Of a stretch of DNA of 64,000 nt, positions 7,274 through 16,938 are shown in pieces. The stretch is taken from positions 1 to 64,000 of the forward strand of contig NZ_FNGW01000005.1 in NCBI RefSeq assembly GCF_900103615.1, written 5' to 3'. The stretch's first letter is position 1. Every line of letters starts with the position of its first letter. Source of the stretch: Romboutsia lituseburensis DSM 797. GTDB taxonomy: Bacteria > Bacillota > Clostridia > Peptostreptococcales > Peptostreptococcaceae. The position numbers and the translations under genes are program-made. The notes under the pieces are model-generated. The model worked only from the letters and a program-made list of their open reading frames with translations, was not told the DNA's origin and searched no databases.

Positions 7274-9445
7274 TTATTCCTGTTTTTCGTTAAATATTAT
7301 CATATTTATACTTATTATTAAAAGTGGTATAAGAATATATATTGAAGTAGTAGCTGCTGCAACTATACCAGAATCATTAACTAGTAACGTAATAAAACAC
7401 CCTACTATACAAGCTATAAATCCTTTAAATATAAATGGATATTTTTTAGCTATGTTTCTAAAATGCTTTGATGGTTTAAATATGAATATTGCAATTATAG
7501 CTATTCCTGCAAGCAATATATTAACCCAAGCGCTACTTTGAGCTAATTTTATATTCATTTGTATTTTTCTGCTAAATGTTTGAATTATAGCATTTGGTCC
7601 ATCTAGTAATATCTGGTTTACAAAGCCTGATAAATGAGACTCACTACCTGATATTATATCTATTGCTGCAAACGCAAATACTATTGCCACACCTGCTAAT
7701 CCTATAAGTATTATTTTTTTGAAATCTAGTTTAACATCAAAAACTAGTAATACTAATAATAAAAATGCCATGCACTCTGATATTGCCGCTCCAACATTAG
7801 CTCCCATTATAGGAGATGCCGTAGTTATTAATATAACGAAGCACGAAATAGCTGCTAACCACTTAGAAATCTTATTATAGTGAAGTAATACCGCTATTCC
7901 AAATATAGAACTGCCTATAACAATACCTTGATATTCATTTCCCATTCCATAATATCTTGCACCTATTATAGCATCATAACTCATTATACTATTTTTCATT
8001 AAATATGATCCTAAAATAGAATCTATAACGATAGCTAATACACTAATAACAGCAAAGTATCCCATATGCTTCAAGTCATTTTTAAATAGTTTTCGCCCGA
8101 TAATATACAATATTAATGTAGTTAATACTATACCTATAACTATAGTTTCTGGAGTTTTAAAATTAAATATAGGTGCTATGAAAAATGATATAGGTAGTAT
8201 AAAACCTAACTTTATAAACTCTTTTAGTATTTTAAATACTTTCTCTTTATGATGTACTCGGTCTTTAAATAAAAGTATAACCATAGCTATTACCCATGAC
8301 GCTGATACAACACTTACAAAAGTATTTACTACATTTGGTCTAATCTTAGATACAGATACTATTTTTTCATATTCATCTGATACAAATTTAATATTATCAT
8401 TTTTACTTATTAAATTGTATTCTTTCCCTACCATAGCTTCATTTTTAAGTCCAAAAGTATTCAGTATGTCAGCACCAACATCTAAGTTTGCAACTACACC
8501 TTCTCTTCTTGTTGTTGCTGAGCTTAATACACCTTTGCCCTCTCCATTAAACTTAATTATTGGAGAAAGTCTTCTTTTATTTTTATAGTCTAGGTCACTA
8601 GGAAAAGCACTACTTATATAAACTGTATCCTTTTCATCTATCATATCAAATACTTCTTTTAAATATTTATCGATATTCTTACCTATTTTAGACTTCATAT
8701 TAGAGTAAGTTTCTTCATTAAGATTTAATCTATAATTATCTAATCTATATGTATCTCCTAAGTCTACAAATAAAACATCATTTTTTTCATAATGTTTCTT
8801 AGTTTCTTTTATTAACTTATTATAATCTGTTCTTATACCATACGGCATAGTATCATCTTTTATATTTATGTTATCAATATTTCCAGAATCAATTCTACCA
8901 TATTGATCCATTGCGACTAATCCGATATTTCTATTTTTTATAAGTTCTCCATTTTCTACAATATCACTATTCCCTAAAACAGCTGTCTTAAGTCCATTTT
9001 CAGATAAAGTTTGTCCTAAAGAACCTAATGTTGATCCATATTGTCCGTTTGCAATATTTTCATTTATCGACTTGTTTATTGTTAAGTCATTTATTGACTT
9101 AGATTTTTGACCTGTTGAAGTTTCAAACAACTTTGAGCTATGATCGTCTACAGATTGAAAGTTTATATTTTGCTCTGTTGAGACATTAGCTCTTCTACCT
9201 GCACCCATGCTTGCATAAGATCTTCTATCATCTGTACCTTTATCGCCTCTTATATTCATAAGGCCTATATAACCTCTATTTTGAACTTCTTCATCTAGAG
9301 ATTTTATATGCAACATACTTGCTAAATTAGTTCTATTCATATTAATAAATATAACCTTACCATTTTGATCAGCAAAGCTATACCTTGGAATCGAAATCAG
9401 AACTATCATTAATGCTAATAATGATGATACAATCTTTCTTTTCAT
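7274..9445 (-). CDS. Polytopic membrane protein with alkaline-phosphatase-like ectodomain (tandem copy 2)
   Basis: A 723-residue protein, clearly paralogous along its whole length to the gene just upstream (9545-11731). Residues 1-25 look like a signal peptide ending near FADQ. Residues about 28-355 form an extracellular domain. Its last part (VYISSAFPSDLDY, then TTRREGVVANLDVGADIL) follows the pattern of the C-terminal half of alkaline-phosphatase-superfamily enzymes, but the usual SDHG metal motif is replaced. Residues about 375-720 contain around ten hydrophobic helices with the motif ARYYGMGNEYQG, resembling motifs in other large uncharacterised membrane proteins. Function is unknown. Its ribosome site AAGTAGG lies inside a duplicated fragment of ireB. 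Confidence 0.72.
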   Translation of the reverse strand: MKRKIVSSLLALMIVLISIPRYSFADQNGKVIFINMNRTNLASMLHIKSLDEEVQNRGYIGLMNIRGDKGTDDRRSYASMGAGRRANVSTEQNINFQSVDDHSSKLFETSTGQKSKSINDLTINKSINENIANGQYGSTLGSLGQTLSENGLKTAVLGNSDIVENGELIKNRNIGLVAMDQYGRIDSGNIDNINIKDDTMPYGIRTDYNKLIKETKKHYEKNDVLFVDLGDTYRLDNYRLNLNEETYSNMKSKIGKNIDKYLKEVFDMIDEKDTVYISSAFPSDLDYKNKRRLSPIIKFNGEGKGVLSSATTRREGVVANLDVGADILNTFGLKNEAMVGKEYNLISKNDNIKFVSDEYEKIVSVSKIRPNVVNTFVSVVSASWVIAMVILLFKDRVHHKEKVFKILKEFIKLGFILPISFFIAPIFNFKTPETIVIGIVLTTLILYIIGRKLFKNDLKHMGYFAVISVLAIVIDSILGSYLMKNSIMSYDAIIGARYYGMGNEYQGIVIGSSIFGIAVLLHYNKISKWLAAISCFVILITTASPIMGANVGAAISECMAFLLLVLLVFDVKLDFKKIILIGLAGVAIVFAFAAIDIISGSESHLSGFVNQILLDGPNAIIQTFSRKIQMNIKLAQSSAWVNILLAGIAIIAIFIFKPSKHFRNIAKKYPFIFKGFIACIVGCFITLLVNDSGIVAAATTSIYILIPLLIISINMIIFNEKQE

Positions 9446-9454
9446 AACATTAGC

Positions 9455-9487
9455 CTACTTTCTTTTTAAATAGTGTATTAATACATC
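9455..9487 (-). pseudogene. Duplicated 3' fragment of ireB between the paralogues
   Basis: The minus strand reads V-L-I-H-Y-L-K-R-K-stop, against V-I-T-H-Y-L-K-R-K-stop at the end of the real ireB (11741-11998). Frame and stop are preserved, and the match breaks off upstream into the intergenic spacer. It marks the junction of the tandem duplication and also carries the ribosome-binding site for the downstream copy. Confidence 0.8.
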
Positions 9488-9507
9488 TCTTATATTATAA
9501 TTAACTA

Positions 9508-9538
9508 AATTGGTCAGGATATTCTCCTGACCAATTTT
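9508..9538 (-). terminator. Hairpin after the upstream paralogue
   Basis: Stem AAATTGGTCAGGA / TCCTGACCAATTT with a 5-base loop, 8 bases past the stop at 9545. The T-run is better on the plus side, so minus-strand termination may be partial. The matching spacer after the second copy (7230-7260) has lost the pairing. Confidence 0.55.
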
Positions 9539-9544
9539 TCATTT

Positions 9545-11731
9545 TTATTTTAATTTTTCTTGATTTATGTCTCCAAATATTATCATATTTATACTTATTA
9601 TTATTACTGGAATAAGTATATATATAGATGCAGTTGATGCAGCTACTATACCAGAATCATTGACTAATAAAGTTACTATACATCCTACCATAGATGCTAC
9701 AAATCCTTTAAATAGCGCTGGATATCTTTTTGCTATATCTCTAAAATGCTTAGATGGTCTAAATATAAATACAGCGATTATAGCTATCCCTGCAAGTAAT
9801 ATATTAACCCATACACTAGTTTGCGCTAATTTTATATTCATCTGTATCTTTCTAGTAAATGTTTGAATTATAGCCATAGGTCCATTTAATAGTATTTGTT
9901 GAACAAACATTCCTAAATGAGATTCGCTACCTGATACTATATCTAAAAATGCAAATATAGCTACAACAGCTACTGCTGCAAAACCTAATAATATTACCTT
10001 TTTAAAATCAAGCTTCACATCATATATAAGTAATATAAATAATAAATATGCTACACATTCAGATATAGCACCTCCAACATTTGCTCCCATAGAAGGGTAT
10101 GCGCTTGTTACTAATATTACTATAGATAAAACTGCTACTAACCATTTTGGTATCTTCTTATAATTTAGTAAAACTGCCAGAGCAAATACAGCACAAGCTA
10201 TAGTGACTCCTTCATACTCATTTCCTACACCATAATATCTAGCACCTATTATAGCATCATAACTCATTATGTTATTTTGCATTAAAAATGTTCCAAATGC
10301 AGAGTCTATAGTTATAACTACTATAGTTATAAACGCAAAAAATCCCATTTGTTTTATATCATCATTTTTAAATAATGCTCGACCTAATATATAGAGAATT
10401 AAAGTTGTAAGTAAAATACCTGCAGTTATAGTAATAGGTTCCTTAAAGTTAAATATAGGAGCTATTAAAAACGATAGTGGCATTATTATACCTAGCTTTA
10501 TAAATTCTTTTAAAATTATAAATACTTTTTCTTTGTGAGGCAGATAGTTTCTAAGTAATATTAAAATCATAGCTATTACCCAAGATGCTGAAATTACGCC
10601 TACAAAACCATTTACCACTGTAGCTCTTATGTTTGATATTGAAACTATTTTTTCAAATTCATCTAATACGTACTTTACATTATCTTCTTTTTCTACAAGG
10701 TTATATGTTCTACCTACCATAGTTTCATTTTTTAATCCAAATTCATTTAGTATATCAACTCCAACATCTAAATTGGCAACTATACCTTCTCTTCTTGTTG
10801 TTGCTGAGCTTAATATACCTTTGCTATCTCCACTAAATTTAATTATTGGAGAAAGTCTTCTTTTGTTTTTATAGTCTAAATCACTAGGGAATGCACTACT
10901 TATATAAACAGTATCATTTTCGCCTACCATATTAAATACTTCTTTTAAGTACTTATCTATATTTTTACCTATTGCATGTTTCATATTAGAATAAGTTTTT
11001 TCGTTAAGATTTAATCTATAATTATCTAATCTATATGTATCTCCTAAATCTACAAATAAAACATCATTTTCTGTATAGTATTTTTTAGTTTCATTTATTA
11101 ATTTATCATAATCAGTTCTTATTCCATATGGCATAGTTGAGTCTTTTATGTTTATATCATCAACATTTCCAGCATCAATTCTACCATTATGGTCCATTGC
11201 AACTAATCCTATATTTCTATTTTTTACAATTTCTCCATTTTCTACAATATCACTGTTTCCTAAAACTGCAGTCTTAAATCCATTTTCTGATAAAGTTTGT
11301 CCTAGAGATCCTAATATTGAACCATATTGACCATTTTCAATATTTTCATTTATTGATTTATTTACTGTTAGATCATTTATTGCTTTAGCTTTTTTGCCAG
11401 TTGCAGATTCAAATATTTTGGCACTATCTTTGTCAGTAGCCTTAAAGTTTATATTTTGCTCAGTTGAGACATTTGCTCTTCCACCTGCACCCATACTAGC
11501 ATATGATCTTCTATCATCAGTACCTTTATCGCCTCTTATATTCATAAGACCTACATATCCACGTTCTTGAACTTCTTTATCAAGGGATTGTATATGCAAC
11601 ATGCTTACTAAATTAGTTCTATTCATATTAATAAATATAACTTTGCCTTTTTCATCGGCAAAGCTATATTTAGGAACAGAAACTAGGACTACCATTAGTA
11701 CTAATAATAATGATACAATCTTTTTTTTCAT
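9545..11731 (-). CDS. Polytopic membrane protein with alkaline-phosphatase-like ectodomain (tandem copy 1)
   Basis: A 728-residue protein with the same plan as its downstream paralogue: signal peptide to about residue 25 (YSFADE), ectodomain about 28-355 with VIFINMNRTNL, LMNIRGDKGTDDRRSYASMG, LFVDLGDTYRLDNYRL and TTRREGIVANLDVGVDIL, then about ten membrane helices with ARYYGVGNEYEG and a closing GIVAASTASIYILIP. The degenerate phosphatase-like ending suggests a fold rather than proven activity. It starts 10 bases after the ireB stop, with the AAGTAGG site inside the end of ireB, so it is probably cotranscribed with ireB and perhaps alaS. I do not recognise a characterised homologue. Confidence 0.72.
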   Translation of the reverse strand: MKKKIVSLLLVLMVVLVSVPKYSFADEKGKVIFINMNRTNLVSMLHIQSLDKEVQERGYVGLMNIRGDKGTDDRRSYASMGAGGRANVSTEQNINFKATDKDSAKIFESATGKKAKAINDLTVNKSINENIENGQYGSILGSLGQTLSENGFKTAVLGNSDIVENGEIVKNRNIGLVAMDHNGRIDAGNVDDINIKDSTMPYGIRTDYDKLINETKKYYTENDVLFVDLGDTYRLDNYRLNLNEKTYSNMKHAIGKNIDKYLKEVFNMVGENDTVYISSAFPSDLDYKNKRRLSPIIKFSGDSKGILSSATTRREGIVANLDVGVDILNEFGLKNETMVGRTYNLVEKEDNVKYVLDEFEKIVSISNIRATVVNGFVGVISASWVIAMILILLRNYLPHKEKVFIILKEFIKLGIIMPLSFLIAPIFNFKEPITITAGILLTTLILYILGRALFKNDDIKQMGFFAFITIVVITIDSAFGTFLMQNNIMSYDAIIGARYYGVGNEYEGVTIACAVFALAVLLNYKKIPKWLVAVLSIVILVTSAYPSMGANVGGAISECVAYLLFILLIYDVKLDFKKVILLGFAAVAVVAIFAFLDIVSGSESHLGMFVQQILLNGPMAIIQTFTRKIQMNIKLAQTSVWVNILLAGIAIIAVFIFRPSKHFRDIAKRYPALFKGFVASMVGCIVTLLVNDSGIVAASTASIYILIPVIIISINMIIFGDINQEKLK

Positions 11732-11740
11732 AAGATTGAC

Positions 11741-11998
11741 CTACTTTCTTTTTAAATAATGTGTTATTACTTCTTCTAGTATTTCATCTCTTTCAAATTT
11801 CTTTATTACATTTCTAGCGTTTTTGTATCCAGTTATATAACTAGAATCTCCTGAAAGAAGGTATCCAATAATTTGATTTATTGGATTATACCCTTTTTCA
11901 AGTAATGCCTCATATACAAAATCAATGCTTTCTGAAACGCTCATTTTATCAGCTAATGCGCCTTCAAATTTCATTGTATAGTCTAAATCTTTATCCAT
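11741..11998 (-). CDS. ireB: IreB family regulatory phosphoprotein (UPF0297)
   Basis: An 85-residue protein matching the IreB/YrzL family: TMKFEGALADKMSVSE near the start, then YEALLEKGYNPINQIIGYLL and SGDSSYITGYKNARN, ending in HYLKRK. In Enterococcus faecalis IreB is a substrate of the Ser/Thr kinase IreK and affects cephalosporin resistance; the N-terminal Thr is the likely phosphosite there. The start ATG at 11998 follows AAGGGGG. The alaS-ireB-ruvX-yrzB order is conserved in Firmicutes, with the paralogue pair inserted after ireB here. Its last codons were copied downstream by the duplication. Confidence 0.93.
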   Translation of the reverse strand: MDKDLDYTMKFEGALADKMSVSESIDFVYEALLEKGYNPINQIIGYLLSGDSSYITGYKNARNVIKKFERDEILEEVITHYLKRK

Positions 11999-12022
11999 GT
12001 TAAAACCCCCTTAAGTAATTAA

Positions 12023-14668
12023 TTATTTTACTTGTGATTTAACAACCTCTTTTGCATGATTTAATGCATCATCAAGTTTTGTTACTTCTGGTGCTCCAGC
12101 TTGAGCCATATTAGGTCTTCCTCCGCCTTTTCCACCAGCTATCATTGCAACTTCCTTAACTATGTTACCTGAGTGTATTCCTTTAGCTAAAACATCTTGT
12201 GAAGCTGTAACTACAAAGTTTAATTTATCATCAGCTGCATTACCTAAAACTACTACTCCTGAAGCTAATTTATCTCTTAACTTATCTGCTACTTCTTTTA
12301 ATGTGTTCATATCCATGCCTTCAAATTTAGCACAAACAACATTAACTCCATTTACATCTTCTTTAGAGTCTAAAACAGATTCTATTGATTGTAAACTCAT
12401 TTGAGTTTTTAATTCATGTAGTTCCTTGCCTAAGTTTTTATTTTCTTCTAATAAAGATACTACTCTTTGAACTAAACTATCTTCTTTTGTTTTTAAACTT
12501 GAAGATACATTAGATATTAGGGCTTCTCTTTCATTTAAGTAGTTATATACAGCTTTTCCTGTTATTGCTTCTATTCTTCTTACTCCAGCTGCTACTCCAC
12601 CTTCAGATAATATTTTAAACATACCTATTTGAGAAGTATTAGTTAAGTGAGTTCCACCACAAAGTTCTATAGAGAAGTCTCCCATAGAAACAACTCTTAC
12701 TTCATTACCATACTTTTCGCCAAATAGAGCCATAGCTCCTTTTTCTCTAGCATCATTTATATTCATATTTTCAGAGTTTATTTCTAAAGATGCAAGTATT
12801 GCGTCATTTACCTTTTCCTCTATAAGCTTTAATTCATCTTTTGTTATAGCTTCAAAGTGTGTAACGTCAAATCTTAATCTTTCTGGAGTAACAAGCGAAC
12901 CTGCTTGGTTAACATGATCTCCTAATACATCTTTTAATACTCTATGAAGTATATGAGTTGCACTATGATTTCTAGCTGATGCCATTCTTATTTCTTTATT
13001 AACTAAAGTATTTAATTTTTCTCCAGTGTTAACTTTTCCACTCTTTATAACACCTACGTGCTTTATAGTATTATTTGCACCTTTTTTAGTATCTATTACT
13101 TCTATTTCTATATCTTCTGCTTCATTTGTAAGAAGTCCGCAATCTCCTGCTTGACCTCCTCCTTCTGGATAGAAAGTTGTTTTATCTAAAACTATAACAA
13201 CTTTTTCTCCTGCCTCTGCAGATTCAACTATTTCATTATCTTTAACAATAGCTTTTACTATCCCTGATGCATTTAACTCTTTATATCCATCAAATTCACT
13301 AGCTACTGATTCGTCTAACTTTGATAATGGATCTTCTTTCCAACTTTCACCATCCATATTTCCTCTGGCACTTCTTGCTCTTTCTCTTTGCTTATCCATT
13401 TCTTCATTAAAAGATTCTTCATTTAAAGATAAGTTTTCTTCTTCTAAAATTTCCTTAGTTAAATCTATAGGGAATCCATAAGTATCGTATAATTTAAATG
13501 CATTTTCTCCGCTTAAAGTAGTTTCTCCATTTGATTTTAACTCTTTTATATATCCTGCAAGTATATCCATACCTTGCTCTATTGTTTCATTAAACTTTTC
13601 TTCTTCTATTCTTATAACTTTTTTAATATAGCTTTCTTTTTCAACTAATTCTGGGTAAGCTTCTCCACTTACTTTTATAACTTCATCAACTAATTTATAT
13701 AAGAAGTTTTCTTTTATTCCTAATAATTTTCCATGTCTTGCAGCTCTTCTTAATAATCTTCTAAGAACGTATCCTCTACCTTCATTTGATGGAAGTACCC
13801 CATCTGCTACTAAGAAACTTACAGCTCTTATATGGTCTGTTATTATTCTTATTGATACATCCGTTTTACCACCTTTGCCATATTCAACACCTGCCATTTT
13901 TTCAACAGTGCTTAATATGTGTCTTATAGTATCTACATCAAATATAGTATCTACACCTTGCATTATACAAGCTATTCTTTCAAGTCCCATACCAGTATCT
14001 ATATTCTTATGTTCTAACTGACCATAATTTCCTTCTTCGTCTCTGTTAAACTGAGTAAATACATGGTTCCAGAATTCTAAGTATCTATCACAATCACATC
14101 CTGGTTTACAGTCTGGATTATCACATCCATATTCAGGTCCTCTATCAAAATGTATTTCAGAACATGGTCCACAAGGTCCTATACCTATTTCCCAGAAGTT
14201 ATCATCTTTACCTAGTCTAACTAATCTTTCTTCTGGGAATCCCATTTCTTTTGCCCATAAATCATATGAGTCATCATCTTCTTCATACACTGTTACCCAT
14301 ATTTTATCTTCTGGTATGTTTAAATGTTCTGTAACAAATTCCCATCCCCATCTTATAGATTCTCTTTTAAAGTAATCTCCAAATGAGAAGTTCCCTAACA
14401 TTTCAAAGAAAGTACCATGTCTAGCTGTCTTTCCTACGTTTTCAATATCACCAGTCCTTATACATTTTTGGCATGTAGTCATTCTTTTACTTGGTGGTAC
14501 TTCAACACCTGCAAAATAATTTTTAAGTGGTGCCATTCCTGAGTTTATAAGTAATAAACTTTTATCATTGTGTGGTACTAAAGAAGCACTTTCTTTTACG
14601 TAATGTTCTTTAGATTCGAAAAATTTTAGAAATTTACTTCTTATTTCGTTTAATCCCATTTGTTGCAT
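12023..14668 (-). CDS. alaS: Alanyl-tRNA synthetase
   Basis: An 881-residue enzyme, near the usual length. It attaches alanine to tRNA-Ala in the cytoplasm. The class II catalytic core begins with MAPLKNYFAG and CQKCIRTGDIENVG, continues with FEMLGNFSFGDYFK, and includes GPCGPCSEIH. The editing domain has the zinc motif HSATHILH near residue 565 and CGGTH near 669. The C-terminal oligomerisation part ends with GGKGGGRPNMAQAG, typical of DHHA1-type AlaRS tails. A four-Cys insertion (CDNPDCKPGCDC) after residue 180 is also visible. The start ATG at 14668 has AGGAGG. Expression is controlled by the T-box just upstream. Confidence 0.97.
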   Translation of the reverse strand: MQQMGLNEIRSKFLKFFESKEHYVKESASLVPHNDKSLLLINSGMAPLKNYFAGVEVPPSKRMTTCQKCIRTGDIENVGKTARHGTFFEMLGNFSFGDYFKRESIRWGWEFVTEHLNIPEDKIWVTVYEEDDDSYDLWAKEMGFPEERLVRLGKDDNFWEIGIGPCGPCSEIHFDRGPEYGCDNPDCKPGCDCDRYLEFWNHVFTQFNRDEEGNYGQLEHKNIDTGMGLERIACIMQGVDTIFDVDTIRHILSTVEKMAGVEYGKGGKTDVSIRIITDHIRAVSFLVADGVLPSNEGRGYVLRRLLRRAARHGKLLGIKENFLYKLVDEVIKVSGEAYPELVEKESYIKKVIRIEEEKFNETIEQGMDILAGYIKELKSNGETTLSGENAFKLYDTYGFPIDLTKEILEEENLSLNEESFNEEMDKQRERARSARGNMDGESWKEDPLSKLDESVASEFDGYKELNASGIVKAIVKDNEIVESAEAGEKVVIVLDKTTFYPEGGGQAGDCGLLTNEAEDIEIEVIDTKKGANNTIKHVGVIKSGKVNTGEKLNTLVNKEIRMASARNHSATHILHRVLKDVLGDHVNQAGSLVTPERLRFDVTHFEAITKDELKLIEEKVNDAILASLEINSENMNINDAREKGAMALFGEKYGNEVRVVSMGDFSIELCGGTHLTNTSQIGMFKILSEGGVAAGVRRIEAITGKAVYNYLNEREALISNVSSSLKTKEDSLVQRVVSLLEENKNLGKELHELKTQMSLQSIESVLDSKEDVNGVNVVCAKFEGMDMNTLKEVADKLRDKLASGVVVLGNAADDKLNFVVTASQDVLAKGIHSGNIVKEVAMIAGGKGGGRPNMAQAGAPEVTKLDDALNHAKEVVKSQVK

Positions 14669-14721
14669 TTTTAAATTCCTCCTAAATGTTCAATTCTTTT
14701 ATTTTTTAATAAAATTATATT

Positions 14722-14962
14722 AAAAAACCCCGCGCCTATAAAAAACTTATAGGGGCGAGGATTATATTCGCGGTACCACCCTAATTATCATGAAAAACAC
14801 GATATCTTCGGAAAACCTTAGCTATAACGTAACTACCGTCAATCCATACTATTATTTCAAGATTGATACTCAAAGACTGCTTCAACTATTTTATTCTAAG
14901 GGCTTACACCAATTCCCTCTCTCTGTAAGACATCAAATAATTTACTACTTCTCATCATTGTA
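14722..14962 (-). promoter_or_regulatory. T-box riboswitch (alanine) upstream of alaS
   Basis: The minus strand carries the T-box sequence AGGGTGGTACCGCG (14782-14769) followed by a GC-rich terminator (CCTCGCCCCTATAAG paired with TTATAGGCGCGGGG, then a T-run, 14760-14722). Upstream, stem I shows GGGAATTGGTGTAAGCCC. The specifier loop reads GAA-GCA-GTC, making GCA (14880-14878) the probable specifier, an alanine codon, which matches the alaS gene. Uncharged tRNA-Ala would stabilise the antiterminator and turn alaS on. Confidence 0.93.
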
Positions 14963-15001
14963 TTTAAAGTTAATTTTATTTTCAGTTAAGTTATATATGT
15001 T

Positions 15002-15030
15002 ATATTACTAAATTTTATATAATTAATCAA
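15002..15030 (-). promoter_or_regulatory. Promoter for the alaS T-box transcript
   Basis: On the minus strand TTGATT (15030-15025), 17 bp, TAATAT (15007-15002), about 35 bases before the start of stem I. Confidence 0.55.
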
Positions 15031-15119
15031 TACCATAATTATATAGATTTTAAACTTTATTTTAAATTTAAAGGTAAAATATAGTTTATTTGTATTTTAA
15101 AATTATGATTTTTATTTAA

Positions 15120-16196
15120 TTAGCAGATTATTCCTCCACCTATTACGATGTCTCCATCATACATAACAACAGACTGACCTTTTGTTATAGCTCTTTGAGG
15201 TTCTTCAAATACTATCTTTATTTTATTTTCATCAATTTTATATACAGTAGCTGGAGATGGTTTAGCTGAATATCTTATTTTAGCTTGTACTTTTATTGGT
15301 CCGTTTATTTCATCAAATGGAATAAAGTTAACGTCTTTAGCTATAACCACTTTATTAAATAAATTTTCATTATCACCTAAAACAACAGTATTTTTCTTAG
15401 CATTTATATCAACTACAAACATAGGTTTACCAAATGCTATTCCTAGTCCTTTTCTTTGACCTATTGTGTAATTTACTATTCCTTTATGCTTTCCTAATAC
15501 ATTGCCTTTAGTATCTACAAAATAACCTTCTTCAATTCTTTTTTTAGAGTGTTTTTTTACATATCCAGCATAATCATTATCTTTTACGAAACATATCTCT
15601 TGACTATCTGGTTTATTGTGTACATCTATTCCTATTTCTTTAGCAATCTCTCTTACTCTTTCTTTTTCATAGTCTCCTATTGGAAGTAACGTATGCTCTA
15701 ACTGTTCTTGAGTTAAATTATACAGCGCATAAGTTTGATCTTTTTTGTCTGTAACAGATTTTTTTAATAAATATCTTCCTGTTTCTTCATCTTTTTCAAT
15801 TTTAGCGTAGTGACCTGTTGCCACATAATCACATCCTATTTGACGTGCCTTATTGAAAAAATCATTAAACTTTATATGCTTATTACAAGCTATACATGGA
15901 TTAGGAGTTCTTCCATTTAAATATTCATCTATAAAAGGTTCTATTACCTTCTCCTTAAATACTTCACTGAAATTTAATACATAAAAAGGTATACCTATTC
16001 TATCAGCAACTTTTCTTGCGTCTTCTACAGCTGCTAATGAACAACATCCACCTTCATTTTCTATTAATTCATCATCATCATCTTGCCAAAGCTTCATAGT
16101 AACACCTATTACATCATATCCTTGTTCTTTTAATAAATATGCTGCAACAGAACTATCTACTCCACCACTCATACCGATCATTACTTTTTTTTTCAT
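15120..16196 (-). CDS. mnmA: tRNA-specific 2-thiouridylase MnmA
   Basis: A 358-residue PP-loop enzyme that makes 2-thiouridine at the wobble position (U34) of tRNA-Lys, Glu and Gln. The ATP pyrophosphatase loop SGGVDSS starts at residue 10. The catalytic Cys pair is C104 (in [12 protein letters not shown]) and C202 (in DSQEICFV). The C-terminal barrel has [14 protein letters not shown]. It accepts sulfur derived from IscS, whose gene lies just upstream in the same direction. The start ATG at 16196 has GAGGTGATG. A 180-base gap with a strong hairpin separates it from iscU. Confidence 0.97.
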   Translation of the reverse strand: MKKKVMIGMSGGVDSSVAAYLLKEQGYDVIGVTMKLWQDDDDELIENEGGCCSLAAVEDARKVADRIGIPFYVLNFSEVFKEKVIEPFIDEYLNGRTPNPCIACNKHIKFNDFFNKARQIGCDYVATGHYAKIEKDEETGRYLLKKSVTDKKDQTYALYNLTQEQLEHTLLPIGDYEKERVREIAKEIGIDVHNKPDSQEICFVKDNDYAGYVKKHSKKRIEEGYFVDTKGNVLGKHKGIVNYTIGQRKGLGIAFGKPMFVVDINAKKNTVVLGDNENLFNKVVIAKDVNFIPFDEINGPIKVQAKIRYSAKPSPATVYKIDENKIKIVFEEPQRAITKGQSVVMYDGDIVIGGGIIC

Positions 16197-16321
16197 GTCA
16201 TCACCTCGTTCTTTATATTCTAATATTATATATATTTTACATTATTTTTAAAAGTATAAACTTAAAATGATTTTAAGTTTGATAATTATTTTTTATATTA
16301 TTTTCAGCTTTATAATAACAG

Positions 16322-16357
16322 AATATCCCTTTTGAGTATATACTCAAAAGGGATATT
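16322..16357 (-). terminator. Long perfect hairpin after iscU
   Basis: A 36-bp perfect palindrome (AATATCCCTTTTGAGTAT and its complement). It starts 19 bases past the iscU stop. The minus-strand T-run is poor, so it may be a weak terminator or an mRNA-stabilising hairpin before mnmA. Confidence 0.6.
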
Positions 16358-16375
16358 TTAACCGCTTAATTATTT

Positions 16376-16825
16376 TTAGGCTTCTTCTTCCTCTATATCA
16401 TGGTGATGATCATGATCATCATCTATCACTACACCATCTAATTCTGGTATGTGAATATTGTTCTTTTTAGCATAATCTATTAATGCTGCTTTTATTGCTT
16501 GCTCAGCTAAAACTGAACAGTGCATTTTAACTGGTGGTAAACCATCTAAAGCTTCTGCAACGGCTTTATTAGTTACTTCTAGTGCTTCATGTATAGTTTT
16601 TCCTTTAACCATTTCTGTAGCCATTGAAGAACTTGCTATAGCTGATCCACATCCAAATGTTTTAAATTTAACATCTTTTATTATTTCATTTTCTATATCA
16701 AGATATATTCTCATTATATCTCCACATTTAGCATTTCCTACTTCTCCAATTCCACTAGCATTATCTATTTCCCCAACATTTCTTGGATTCATGAAATGTT
16801 CCATAACTTTATCACTGTATTGCAT
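16376..16825 (-). CDS. iscU: IscU/NifU-type iron-sulfur cluster scaffold protein
   Basis: A 149-residue scaffold on which [Fe-S] clusters are built from IscS sulfur. The three cluster Cys are visible: C34 in GNAKCGDIM, C59 in TFGCGSAIASS, and C102 in MHCSVLAEQA. The Asp next to the first Cys that aids cluster transfer is also present. The last 17 residues are a His/Asp/Glu tail (DDDHDHHHDIEEEE), absent from the minimal family. The start ATG at 16825 follows AAGGAGG. It sits in the order iscR-iscS-iscU, then mnmA. Confidence 0.92.
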   Translation of the reverse strand: MQYSDKVMEHFMNPRNVGEIDNASGIGEVGNAKCGDIMRIYLDIENEIIKDVKFKTFGCGSAIASSSMATEMVKGKTIHEALEVTNKAVAEALDGLPPVKMHCSVLAEQAIKAALIDYAKKNNIHIPELDGVVIDDDHDHHHDIEEEEA

Positions 16826-16938
16826 AACCTAATCCTCCTTAAATATTCTTGATATTTAATCTATCTAAATCGTATATTAATTTCAATTTACTTCTTGATT
16901 GATATATACCTAAATTATATATACCTTAATCAATTTTT

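Noticed and set aside
14790-15011. Plus-strand 73-residue open frame over the alaS leader
   Set aside because: It lies antisense inside the T-box and has no ribosome site; it is a chance frame.
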